Assembly: GCA_031274115.1 (NCBI GenBank)
Contig: JAISQP010000007.1
Span: 1-5,317, forward strand
Reading direction: 5' to 3'
From: Synergistaceae bacterium
Lineage (GTDB): Bacteria > Synergistota > Synergistia > Synergistales > Synergistaceae
DNA: 5,317 nt
The stretch's first letter is position 1, and each line of letters begins with the position of its first letter. The position numbers and the translations under genes were made by a program. The notes under the pieces were generated by a model. That model was not told where the DNA came from. It worked only from the letters and a program-made list of their open reading frames with translations, and did not search any database. Shown here one piece after another: positions 1 through 5,317 of this stretch.

Positions 1-1026
1 CGTCTTCTCCGCCCAGTCGCGGAAGTGTTCGGTTTCCGATACGATCAGGACCGATATGCCGCGCGATTTGAGATCGCCGCAATATGATTCCAGGTCTCTT
101 CTCCTGCCGCGAAAGTTCGGGAGACCCATTATCCCGGTCTCGTTCTCTCCCCTGGCCACGCTCGCGACGAGCCTGACCCTGGGAGAGAGAGAGAGCGCGC
201 GCTCGATATCGAGCCATGTCATCGGCTCGTCATGAGCAAGCTCTCTCTCGACGCCGGCTCGAAGCCAAGCGTAGCTGTCCGCCGCGTTTTCGAGCTCGGG
301 GGGCTCCACGAAGACAACGTGCATATCGGGCGGGAAAAAATCGCCGATCCTGGCGTTTTTTCGCGACGAAAGAGCGCGCGCCTCGCCGCGGGAAAAATTC
401 CTGACGCTCCTCTGGGTATCAGTCGCGAAGAACCTCATGCTCTCGATCTCGTCATCGAAGAACTCCACTCTCATTGGATATGAATCCTTCGGATCGAAGA
501 GATCGACGATTCCGCCCCTGTAGGTGTACTGCCCCGGAGACCACACGATGTCGACCCTCTCGTACCCTTTTGCCTGGAGCCAGTCTATCAGACGAGTTCG
601 GCTGATCTCCTCCCCTTTGACAAGCTCCAGCCTGTCTCCGCCGAAGGAAATAGGACCCATGAGCGCGCCGGGCGTGGCGAGGAGGACTCCTCCTTCGTCA
701 ACCCATCGGCTCATGGCCTCGCCGCGCTCCGCCTTTTGCGCCTCCAGCATCTGAGGATCGTCCGCAAATGAGGCTATCGCTATTTCAGGCATCAGCTCTA
801 CGTTGGGCAGGCCGCTCAATTCCGGTAACGGCCTGATCGAGTTCGCGTCCGCAAAAAAATTTCTCGCCTGACGGGAGTCAGGCAGGACGATCAGGAGCGG
901 GCGTTCGAATCCCCTGCAAAGCCATGGCCTTGCCGCGCCGGCCACCGGAAGGTGCAGCGACCTGTTGCCTTTCCACTTTTGGGGGGTTATAGCGAGCAGA
1001 CTATTGTATGCAACCGTATCGCTCAT
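1..1026 (-). CDS. mfd: Mfd transcription-repair coupling factor, N-terminal 342 codons (cut by window edge)
   Basis: Mfd is a DNA translocase that removes RNA polymerase stalled at DNA lesions and recruits UvrA for nucleotide excision repair. I translated this frame by hand: it stays open from the ATG at 1026 down to base 1. The visible part is the UvrB-like module (D1a-D2-D1b) and probably the start of D3. Hallmarks are RGGIVDLFDP at residues 170-179 and VEFFDDEIES at 187-196, followed by TQRS at 204-207. From memory of E. coli Mfd, its UvrA-contacting R165, R181 and F185 correspond to R170, R186 and F190 here. The RNA polymerase-binding and helicase domains would lie beyond the left edge. 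The start overlaps the pth stop as ATGA, with a GAGAAG-type ribosome site inside pth, so translation is probably coupled. The segment after TQRS looks about 45-50 residues shorter than in E. coli. Identity is near certain. Confidence 0.95.
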   Translation of the reverse strand, partial: MSDTVAYNSLLAITPQKWKGNRSLHLPVAGAARPWLCRGFERPLLIVLPDSRQARNFFADANSIRPLPELSGLPNVELMPEIAIASFADDPQMLEAQKAERGEAMSRWVDEGGVLLATPGALMGPISFGGDRLELVKGEEISRTRLIDWLQAKGYERVDIVWSPGQYTYRGGIVDLFDPKDSYPMRVEFFDDEIESMRFFATDTQRSVRNFSRGEARALSSRKNARIGDFFPPDMHVVFVEPPELENAADSYAWLRAGVERELAHDEPMTWLDIERALSLSPRVRLVASVARGENETGIMGLPNFRGRRRDLESYCGDLKSRGISVLIVSETEHFRDWAEKT

Positions 1027-1610
1027 TTACTTTTCTTCTCGCAGCCATCCTCGATCTGTACTGTGAATCCCTCGCCCGCGGCGCCTGACAGCCATTTTAC
1101 GAGACAGATCCAGGCGAGGTCCTCCACGAGCGGCCATAAATCTCTCTCCTGCTTCGGAAACTTGCTCAGCACCCAATCCCGCAGCTCGACGCGAGGTGCC
1201 GGGCCGCCGACTCCGGCGCGAAGACGCGGCACGTCGAGAGTACCGAGGGCCGCGATGATAGAGATCATGCCCTTCTGTCCTCCCGCGGAACCGCTCCTGC
1301 GATAGCGCAGCTTTCCAAACGGAAGCGCCGCGTCGTCGAATACCGCGAGCACGTCCTCCGGCGCCAGGTCATAATAGCGCGCCGCCTCTATCACGGAATT
1401 TCCGCTCAGGTTCATGTAGGTGAAAGGTTTCAGAAAGGCGACCTTCTCGCCCTCGATGGGCGACGCGGGCCAAAAAGCCCCGCTGAATTTCATGCGGGGC
1501 TCCGAGAGACGTGCGCGCGTTATAAAAGAATCTGTCAGGAGCCATCCCGCGTTGTGGCGGCTCCACGCATATTCCGGACCGGGGTTTCCCAACCCCACGA
1601 CAAGCTTCAA
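1023..1610 (-). CDS. pth: Peptidyl-tRNA hydrolase
   Basis: This cytosolic enzyme cleaves the ester between a peptide and tRNA in peptidyl-tRNAs that drop off ribosomes. The protein has 195 residues, normal for bacterial Pth. Visible family motifs are GLGNPGPEY at 6-14, RHNAG at 18-22, TYMNLSG at 64-70 and FDD at 91-93. Aligned by eye to E. coli, N9, catalytic H19, M66, N67 and D92 match N10, H20, M67, N68 and D93. The motif usually written GGHNG reads GGQKG at 110-114, so Gln and Lys replace His and the Asn equivalent to E. coli N114. The start codon is TTG; it gives the exact family N-terminus (MKLVVGLGNPG) and has GAGGAG 10 nt upstream. The gene begins 7 nt after rplY and its TGA overlaps the mfd ATG, so it sits inside one operon. 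Confidence 0.97.
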   Translation of the reverse strand: MKLVVGLGNPGPEYAWSRHNAGWLLTDSFITRARLSEPRMKFSGAFWPASPIEGEKVAFLKPFTYMNLSGNSVIEAARYYDLAPEDVLAVFDDAALPFGKLRYRRSGSAGGQKGMISIIAALGTLDVPRLRAGVGGPAPRVELRDWVLSKFPKQERDLWPLVEDLAWICLVKWLSGAAGEGFTVQIEDGCEKKSK

Positions 1611-1617
1611 TATCGGA

Positions 1618-2280
1618 CTACTCCTCGTCCTCCTTGCGTTTACCCTTGCCCACTACCTCCACCTCTGTCGTCTCCTCGCCGGACTCCTCCGGCGATTCCG
1701 CGAGCGACTTCGGCCGCGCCACCATCAAAATGACGGAGTCGCGCGACGACAGAAGCTCCGCGCTCTCCGGAAACTCGAGATCGCGAGCGAATATTTCGCT
1801 GCCCATCTGCATTTTTGCCGTGTCGAGCACGATCTCCGAGGGGATTTCCCTGGGCAGGACCATGATATCGACCTCGCGAACCGGCTGCTCCAATATGCCG
1901 CCCATTTTTACTCCGGCGCATATATCCTTGTTTATGACCCGGATTGGAATAGCGACTTTCACTTTGTGTCCCTTAACGAGCTGATACAGATCCACGTGAA
2001 GAATATTCTGAGTGACTACGTGGCGGTCGACGTTGCGCAGGAGGGCCATTTCAACCTTGCCATCCGGCATCTCGAGGTCAATCATGCTCGTCTCCCAGTT
2101 AGGAGAGTTCGTAACCCGCGAGAGATCTTTCGCGTCCACCGACCCCACAACGCTCTCCTTGTAATCCGGACCATAGAAAATCGCCGGGACAACGCCCTTG
2201 GCGCGAAGTTTGCGGCAAATTCCCTTACCGATTCCTTCGCGCTTTATAAATTTGATCTTTGTTGCCTCTCCTGTTGCCAT
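1618..2280 (-). CDS. rplY: 50S ribosomal protein L25, CTC/TL5 type
   Basis: L25/CTC binds 5S rRNA in the central protuberance of the 50S subunit. The protein has 220 residues, the long two-domain form, whereas E. coli L25 is only about 94 residues. Residues 1-95 form the 5S rRNA-binding domain, with RAKGVVPAIFYG at 26-37 and HVDLYQL at 95-101 in the place of the family HVDF motif. Residues from about 103 to 190 match the TL5 C-terminal beta domain, with GGILEQPVREVDI at 127-139 and LPREIP at 142-147. Residues 191-220 are a low-complexity, Glu-rich tail. The ATG is preceded by a strong AAGGAGGAG ribosome site at 2288-2296 with a 7-nt spacer, fitting high expression. In Bacillus, ctc is a SigB-dependent stress gene. 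I see no clear promoter in the 34-nt gap after prs, so co-transcription is likely here. Confidence 0.96.
   Translation of the reverse strand: MATGEATKIKFIKREGIGKGICRKLRAKGVVPAIFYGPDYKESVVGSVDAKDLSRVTNSPNWETSMIDLEMPDGKVEMALLRNVDRHVVTQNILHVDLYQLVKGHKVKVAIPIRVINKDICAGVKMGGILEQPVREVDIMVLPREIPSEIVLDTAKMQMGSEIFARDLEFPESAELLSSRDSVILMVARPKSLAESPEESGEETTEVEVVGKGKRKEDEE
1621..1626 (-). promoter_or_regulatory. Ribosome binding site for pth, inside the end of rplY
   Basis: The minus strand reads GAGGAG here, 10 nt before the TTG start of pth. The same bases encode the last two Glu codons of rplY, directly before its TAG stop. The site supports the TTG start and suggests that ribosomes finishing rplY can feed pth. 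Confidence 0.7.
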
Positions 2281-2287
2281 TTATAAA

Positions 2288-2296
2288 CTCCTCCTT
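2288..2296 (-). promoter_or_regulatory. Strong ribosome binding site for rplY
   Basis: The minus strand reads AAGGAGGAG 7 nt before the rplY ATG. It is the longest anti-16S match before any gene in the window and fixes the rplY start. It lies in the AT-rich 34-nt prs-rplY gap, which has no recognisable terminator hairpin. Confidence 0.8.
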
Positions 2297-2314
2297 AAAA
2301 ATATACTCAAAAAA

Positions 2315-3319
2315 TCAGTCGAACAGCTGGTTTTGCTTGCGTTTAGCCTTCGGCTGAAAAAGAATGCTTACGGATTGTTCGAGGTGAACCCTGCGAATAG
2401 CCTCCGCGAAGAGCGGGGCGATGGACAGCGTCGTTATCTTGGGGATCCTCTTTTCTTCCGACAACGGAATAGTATCAGTCAGCACCATTTCCTCGAAGCA
2501 GGACCGCTCGATCCGCTGTACCGCTTCGCCTGACAATACGCCGTGAACGGCGCAGGCGTACACCTTGTCCGCTCCATGCTCGACCAACGCGTTGCCGGCG
2601 TTTACGACGCTTCCGGCCGTGTCCACGATATCGTCAACGAGGATGGCTTTTTTCCCTCTCACTTTACCTATGATGTCCATGACCTCGCTTTTATTGGCAA
2701 CGTCGTACGAGCGCCGCTTGTCGACAATGGCGATTTCACTGTTTATCAACTCAGCGAAACTTCGCGCCCGAACCACTCCGCCGATATCGGGGGAGACGGT
2801 TACGACCCGCTTCTCCTTGAGATCGTCCTTCAATATCCTCTTGAAATGCAGCGCAAGCAACGGAATTCCAGTCAGGTGATCGACGGGGATATCGAAAAAA
2901 CCCTGAATCTGTCCGGCATGGAGATCGGCAGTAATGACACGGTCCGCTCCCGTGTGCTGCAGAAGGTTAGCCACGAGCTTTGCTGTGATTGGCTCGCGCG
3001 GACGGGCCTTGCGATCCTGTCTGGCGTATCCGAAGTAGGGAAGAACAACGTTTATCCGCCACGCCGACGCCCTTTTGAGAGCGTCGATTATTATCAAAAG
3101 CTCCATTAAATTTTCGTTGACAGGCTGACACGTGGACTGAATGACAAAAGCGTCAATCCCGCGAACGCTCTCCTGTAACGACAAGCCCACCTCGCCGTCT
3201 GAGAAGCGGAAAATTTTTCTCTCCGCCATCGGGAGCGATATGGCCTCGCATATCTCTCTCGCAAATTTTTCATGCGCACTTCCGGAAACTATCTTAATTC
3301 CTCGGGCGGATGCCTCCAT
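2315..3319 (-). CDS. prs: Ribose-phosphate pyrophosphokinase (PRPP synthetase), class I
   Basis: The enzyme transfers pyrophosphate from ATP to ribose 5-phosphate, giving PRPP for purine, pyrimidine, histidine, tryptophan and NAD synthesis. The protein has 334 residues, slightly longer than the usual 310-320. Motifs in order are FSDGE at 39-43, ESVRG at 50-54, PVNENLMELL at 66-75, PYFGYARQDRK at 94-104 (ATP site), DLHAGQIQGFFDIP at 132-145 with metal-binding H134, SPDIGG at 176-181, the flexible-loop DKRR at 200-203, and the PRPP loop DDIVDTAGS at 229-237. All expected key residues are present. A short basic C-terminal extension (PKAKRKQNQLFD) follows the domain. The ATG lies 5 nt after the glmU stop, with GAGGAG 11 nt upstream inside glmU. 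The position between glmU and ctc is the standard Firmicutes-type one. Confidence 0.98.
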   Translation of the reverse strand: MEASARGIKIVSGSAHEKFAREICEAISLPMAERKIFRFSDGEVGLSLQESVRGIDAFVIQSTCQPVNENLMELLIIIDALKRASAWRINVVLPYFGYARQDRKARPREPITAKLVANLLQHTGADRVITADLHAGQIQGFFDIPVDHLTGIPLLALHFKRILKDDLKEKRVVTVSPDIGGVVRARSFAELINSEIAIVDKRRSYDVANKSEVMDIIGKVRGKKAILVDDIVDTAGSVVNAGNALVEHGADKVYACAVHGVLSGEAVQRIERSCFEEMVLTDTIPLSEEKRIPKITTLSIAPLFAEAIRRVHLEQSVSILFQPKAKRKQNQLFD

Positions 3320-3324
3320 AACAT

Positions 3325-4743
3325 TCAGTTCTCCTCGTTGCCCTTTGAGGCTTTGTCATCGACGTTCTTCCTTAAAGACCAGTTGTCTATGTTGGTCTGG
3401 CGTGAGCGCGCTATAGCGAGCGTCCTGTCCGGCACGTCCTTCGTTATGACGGAGCCGGCGGCTGTGGCGGAGTTGTCCCCGACAGAGACCGGCGCCACGA
3501 ACATGGTGTCGCTGCCTACGAGGCATCCTGACCCTATTGTGGTGCGATTTTTGCGCTCCCCGTCGTAATTGCACGTGATTGTCCCCGCGCCTATATTTGT
3601 CCCCTCCCCAATTTCCGCGTCTCCTATGTAGGAGAGGTGAGGGACTTTCGAGTCCGTCCCTATCACGCTCTTTTTAATTTCCACGAAACGTCCGACTTTA
3701 GCGCCGTCGCCTATCTCCGCGTCACCGCGAATGAAGGCGAAAGGACCGACCTCGGCTTTGTCGCCGATCCGCGCGTCACAGACGACAGACGGTCCGTGAA
3801 CGGTCGAGCCGCCTCCGATTTTCACGTTTCGCAGCGTTGAGTAAGCCCCGACGCGCGCACCCGACGCTATGTGAGACTTGCCCCATATCTGAACGCCCGG
3901 CTCTATGAAGACGTCGGGGGCGATCTCTACTCTCGGGCCGATCCACGTCGAGCGCGGATCCATGCACTTGAGCCCTCCGAGCATGTGGTCGCTGACTATC
4001 CTCATATTCAAGGCTTGCGCGGTCACCGCAAGGTCATTGGGGGTGTTTACCCCTAAAAGTTCGAACTGATCATCGCACATCACGACGTTCACATCGCCCT
4101 CGGTCTCGCCTATAAGGGTAACCGCGTCCGTAAGATAATACTCCCCCAGCGTGTTGTTGCGGCCGATTTTCTTTATGACCGCGGACAGGGACTCCGTCTC
4201 GAAGACATACACGCCGGAGTTGATCTCGTGTATCAGCAGCTCCTCCTCGACCGCGTCCCTATCCTCTATGATACGGACGGCGCCGTCCGCGAGACGGACT
4301 ATGCGCCCGTATCCGGATGGGTCGTCCCTCAGAAAACTGATAAAAGAACATTGCGGCTTTATCCTCAGGTGTTTCTCGACAAGATCCGACAGCGTAGAGG
4401 CCTTCACAAGAGGAACGTCGCCGGATATCACCATAACGTGTTCAAATCGCTTCCACCAATCCTCGGCAACGCTTACGGCATGTCCGGTCCCAAGCTGGTC
4501 TTTCTGCCAGACTACGTCGACGTCAGGCCATTCTTTTTTGAGGTACGCCTCAACCAGTTCGCCCCGGTGGCCGACAAGGAGGGCTATGTTATTCAGACCG
4601 GCGCTCTCCACCGCTTTGAGGGGATAATAAACAACCGGCTCCTCCAGGAGAGGCTGCAAAACCTTGGGCCTGTCGCTGTGCATACGAACTCCCTTGCCTG
4701 CCGCAAGAATCAACACGCACAAAGACTCCGTCTCCACCTTCAT
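3325..4743 (-). CDS. glmU: Bifunctional GlmU: GlcNAc-1-P uridyltransferase / GlcN-1-P acetyltransferase
   Basis: GlmU acetylates glucosamine 1-phosphate and then couples it to UTP, giving UDP-GlcNAc for peptidoglycan and other glycans. The protein has 472 residues, normal being about 450-460. Residues 1 to about 235 are the pyrophosphorylase fold: LAAGKGVRM at 13-21, K27, QLGTGHAV at 83-90, GDVPL with metal ligand D109, EINSGVYVF at 173-181, GEYYLTD at 200-206 and N233. From about 255 a left-handed beta helix of hexapeptide repeats carries the acetyltransferase. By offset from E. coli its active-site residues are all kept: R339, K357, H369, Y372, N383, N392 and K398. The nucleotide loop has Val19 where Thr is usual. 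An in-frame TAG directly precedes the ATG, so no longer start is possible. AAGGAG lies 13 nt upstream, a rather long spacer. It is the first protein gene of the operon. Confidence 0.98.
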   Translation of the reverse strand: MKVETESLCVLILAAGKGVRMHSDRPKVLQPLLEEPVVYYPLKAVESAGLNNIALLVGHRGELVEAYLKKEWPDVDVVWQKDQLGTGHAVSVAEDWWKRFEHVMVISGDVPLVKASTLSDLVEKHLRIKPQCSFISFLRDDPSGYGRIVRLADGAVRIIEDRDAVEEELLIHEINSGVYVFETESLSAVIKKIGRNNTLGEYYLTDAVTLIGETEGDVNVVMCDDQFELLGVNTPNDLAVTAQALNMRIVSDHMLGGLKCMDPRSTWIGPRVEIAPDVFIEPGVQIWGKSHIASGARVGAYSTLRNVKIGGGSTVHGPSVVCDARIGDKAEVGPFAFIRGDAEIGDGAKVGRFVEIKKSVIGTDSKVPHLSYIGDAEIGEGTNIGAGTITCNYDGERKNRTTIGSGCLVGSDTMFVAPVSVGDNSATAAGSVITKDVPDRTLAIARSRQTNIDNWSLRKNVDDKASKGNEEN

Positions 4744-4839
4744 CTAGCCTACGACACTCCTTCCCAAGCGCAACACGCCAACAGAGACACAATAAAAAAC
4801 AGAAGAAGCCCCTGGTTGATTTATTGCAAGAGGCTCAAA
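4744..4839 (-). other. tRNA-glmU intergenic spacer (glmU leader)
   Basis: These 96 nt hold a weak hairpin with a T tract (listed separately) and the glmU ribosome site (AAGGAG at 4757-4762). I saw no convincing -35/-10 pair on the minus strand. The bases between the T tract and the ribosome site are GT-rich with no clear structure. Either glmU is read through from the tRNA promoter or it has a weak promoter that I cannot recognise. Confidence 0.5.
4794..4835 (-). terminator. Possible weak terminator or attenuator after tRNA-Gln
   Basis: On the minus strand AGCCTC (4830-4835) can pair with GGGGCT (4807-4812), including one G-T pair, and an inner TTG/CAA may also pair. A pyrimidine-rich stretch and T6 (4794-4799) follow, but the T run starts 7 nt after the stem. 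That makes it weaker than the terminator at 4980-5007. It could end most tRNA transcripts while letting some polymerase reach glmU. Confidence 0.35.
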
Positions 4840-4913
4840 TGGCTGGGGTGGATGGATTCGAACCATCGATGGCGGATCCAAAGTCCGCTGCCTTGCCGCT
4901 TGGCTACACCCCA
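4840..4913 (-). tRNA. tRNA-Gln (anticodon TTG)
   Basis: This 74-nt gene folds as a standard cloverleaf. The acceptor stem TGGGGTG pairs with CACCCCA over seven pairs, followed by discriminator G and an encoded CCA. The D stem is GCC/GGC, the anticodon stem is GCGGA/TCCGC with loop CTTTGGA, the variable region is CATC, and the T stem is GATGG/CCATC around TTCGAAT. The anticodon TTG (4879-4881) reads CAA, and CAG by wobble. The TGGGG...CCCCAG acceptor end is typical of bacterial glutamine tRNAs. A near-consensus promoter lies just upstream and glmU begins 96 nt downstream. Confidence 0.97.
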
Positions 4914-4925
4914 AGGGCAGAGGAC

Positions 4926-4954
4926 ATTATAGCCGTTCACCATAAATATGCCAA
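4926..4954 (-). promoter_or_regulatory. Sigma70-type promoter for tRNA-Gln
   Basis: On the minus strand TTGGCA (4949-4954) is followed after exactly 17 nt by TATAAT (4926-4931), a perfect -10 box with a 5-of-6 -35 box. Transcription would start near 4918-4920, leaving a leader of only a few bases before the mature tRNA end at 4913. It lies just after the terminator of the upstream gene and may also feed the glmU-mfd operon. Confidence 0.88.
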
Positions 4955-4979
4955 TACCCGAAATACCTCCGATTTCTTT

Positions 4980-5007
4980 AAAAAACGCGCCGGCTCGCGC
5001 CGAAGCG
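4980..5007 (-). terminator. Rho-independent terminator of the upstream gene
   Basis: Starting at the base after the TGA stop (5008-5010), the minus strand forms CGC-T-T-CGGC, loop GCGA, then GCCG-G-C-GCG, and T6 (4980-4985). That gives seven G-C pairs, one T-G pair and one T-C mismatch closed by a GNRA tetraloop. It cleanly separates the upstream unit from the tRNA promoter. Confidence 0.88.
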
Positions 5008-5317
5008 TCAGGATGGAGAGCCTGGCTGTCCGGCAAGCCTGAACTTCAGCCGTCCGTCTTCCGTGAACGTCATCGGCGCGGGGGGGCCGGTAATCTCGAC
5101 GTCGGAAGCGCGCTCGAGTTCAGGCAAAAGGGCTGTCGACGCGAGGCACTCCGATAAATGAAGAGTGTTCGCTATCTGAAGAAGCCGCGTCTCGCGCACC
5201 GGCTTTGGCGCCAGGCTTTTGAGCATGACCTCGACGACCTCCCTCTCGGTGTCGAAGTGAACAGGGACGGCGCCTCGCATAAAAAAACCTGTTGTCGCGC
5301 AGTTGAGGAACGTCGCG
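5008..5317 (-). CDS. C-terminal fragment of an unidentified protein (5' end outside window)
   Basis: The frame is open from the right edge to the TGA at 5008-5010, giving about 102 visible codons. The ATG at 5278-5280 is probably internal, because 12 in-frame codons upstream of it are also open. The fragment looks soluble, with no membrane segment or signal. Recognisable stretches are FDTEREVVEVMLKSL, then IANTLHLSECLAS, then a proline-containing end (TGPPAPMTF) before a Glu-Asp-Gly-Arg-Leu turn. An ordered C-terminus followed immediately by a strong terminator argues that it is a real gene. It faintly recalls the C-terminal part of proteins annotated as lactate-racemase-like (LarA/DUF2088), but that is recollection, not an alignment, and I do not assign a function. 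Confidence 0.7.
   Translation of the reverse strand, partial: ATFLNCATTGFFMRGAVPVHFDTEREVVEVMLKSLAPKPVRETRLLQIANTLHLSECLASTALLPELERASDVEITGPPAPMTFTEDGRLKFRLAGQPGSPS

Noticed and set aside
216..483. Plus-strand open frames at the left end
   Set aside because: The minus strand carries a continuous mfd frame with family motifs here. The plus-strand peptides are Arg-rich shadows.
1420..2286. A 288-codon plus-strand open frame opposite rplY and pth
   Set aside because: It lies antisense to two unmistakable conserved genes and has no recognisable domain. Long antisense frames are common in GC-rich genes.
2297..2330. Possible stress promoter for rplY in the AT-rich prs-rplY junction
   Set aside because: A TATATT box is present, but no acceptable -35 lies 16-18 nt upstream, and I could not match a SigB-type promoter.
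2543..3109. A 188-codon plus-strand open frame opposite prs
   Set aside because: It is antisense to the highly conserved core of prs and shows no domain of its own.
4840..4913. tRNA-Gln as an integration site for a mobile element
   Set aside because: No integrase gene and no repeat of the tRNA 3' end is visible. Both flanks are ordinary chromosomal sequence.
4228..4932. A 234-codon plus-strand open frame opposite glmU and the tRNA
   Set aside because: It runs through the tRNA gene and the glmU coding region in antisense, with no family motif. It is a shadow frame.

Overview
The window is an ordinary bacterial housekeeping segment in which every supported gene lies on the minus strand, so it reads from the right edge to the left. 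It looks GC-rich by eye. The gene order glmU - prs - rplY/ctc - pth - mfd is the classic Firmicutes-type arrangement (Bacillus has glmU-prs-ctc-pth-fin-mfd). Here fin is absent between pth and mfd, and the L25 is the long two-domain CTC/TL5 type with an acidic tail. A GC-rich bacterium with this order could belong to the Synergistota or to a GC-rich clostridial-type lineage. That placement is inference; the sequence alone does not settle it.

Right edge (5317 to about 4980): the C-terminal part of an unidentified protein whose 5' end lies outside the window. A strong intrinsic terminator (stem, GNRA tetraloop, T6) starts at the base after its stop codon, so a transcription unit ends here.

Middle right (4954 to 4744): a near-consensus sigma70-type promoter (TTGGCA - 17 nt - TATAAT) drives a 74-nt tRNA-Gln(TTG) gene with encoded CCA. 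The 96-nt gap between the tRNA and glmU holds a weak terminator- or attenuator-like hairpin followed by T6, and the glmU ribosome binding site. No separate glmU promoter was recognised, so the housekeeping operon may be read from the tRNA promoter by partial readthrough.

Main operon (4743 to 1): glmU makes UDP-GlcNAc for the cell wall. prs makes PRPP for nucleotide, histidine, tryptophan and NAD synthesis. rplY encodes a 5S rRNA-binding ribosomal protein. pth recycles peptidyl-tRNA released from stalled ribosomes. mfd couples transcription arrest to DNA repair and is cut by the left window edge after 342 codons. Spacings are 5 nt, 34 nt, 7 nt and a 4-nt ATGA overlap, which supports one polycistronic mRNA with translational coupling. 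The shared theme is cell-wall and nucleotide precursors together with rescue of stalled translation and transcription.

I found no mobile element, CRISPR array, toxin-antitoxin pair or defence gene. The points worth a second look are modest: a Pth with Gln-Lys in place of the usual His-Asn in its GGHNG motif, an Mfd whose UvrB-like module seems shortened, the tRNA-led operon start, and the unidentified C-terminal fragment at the right edge.
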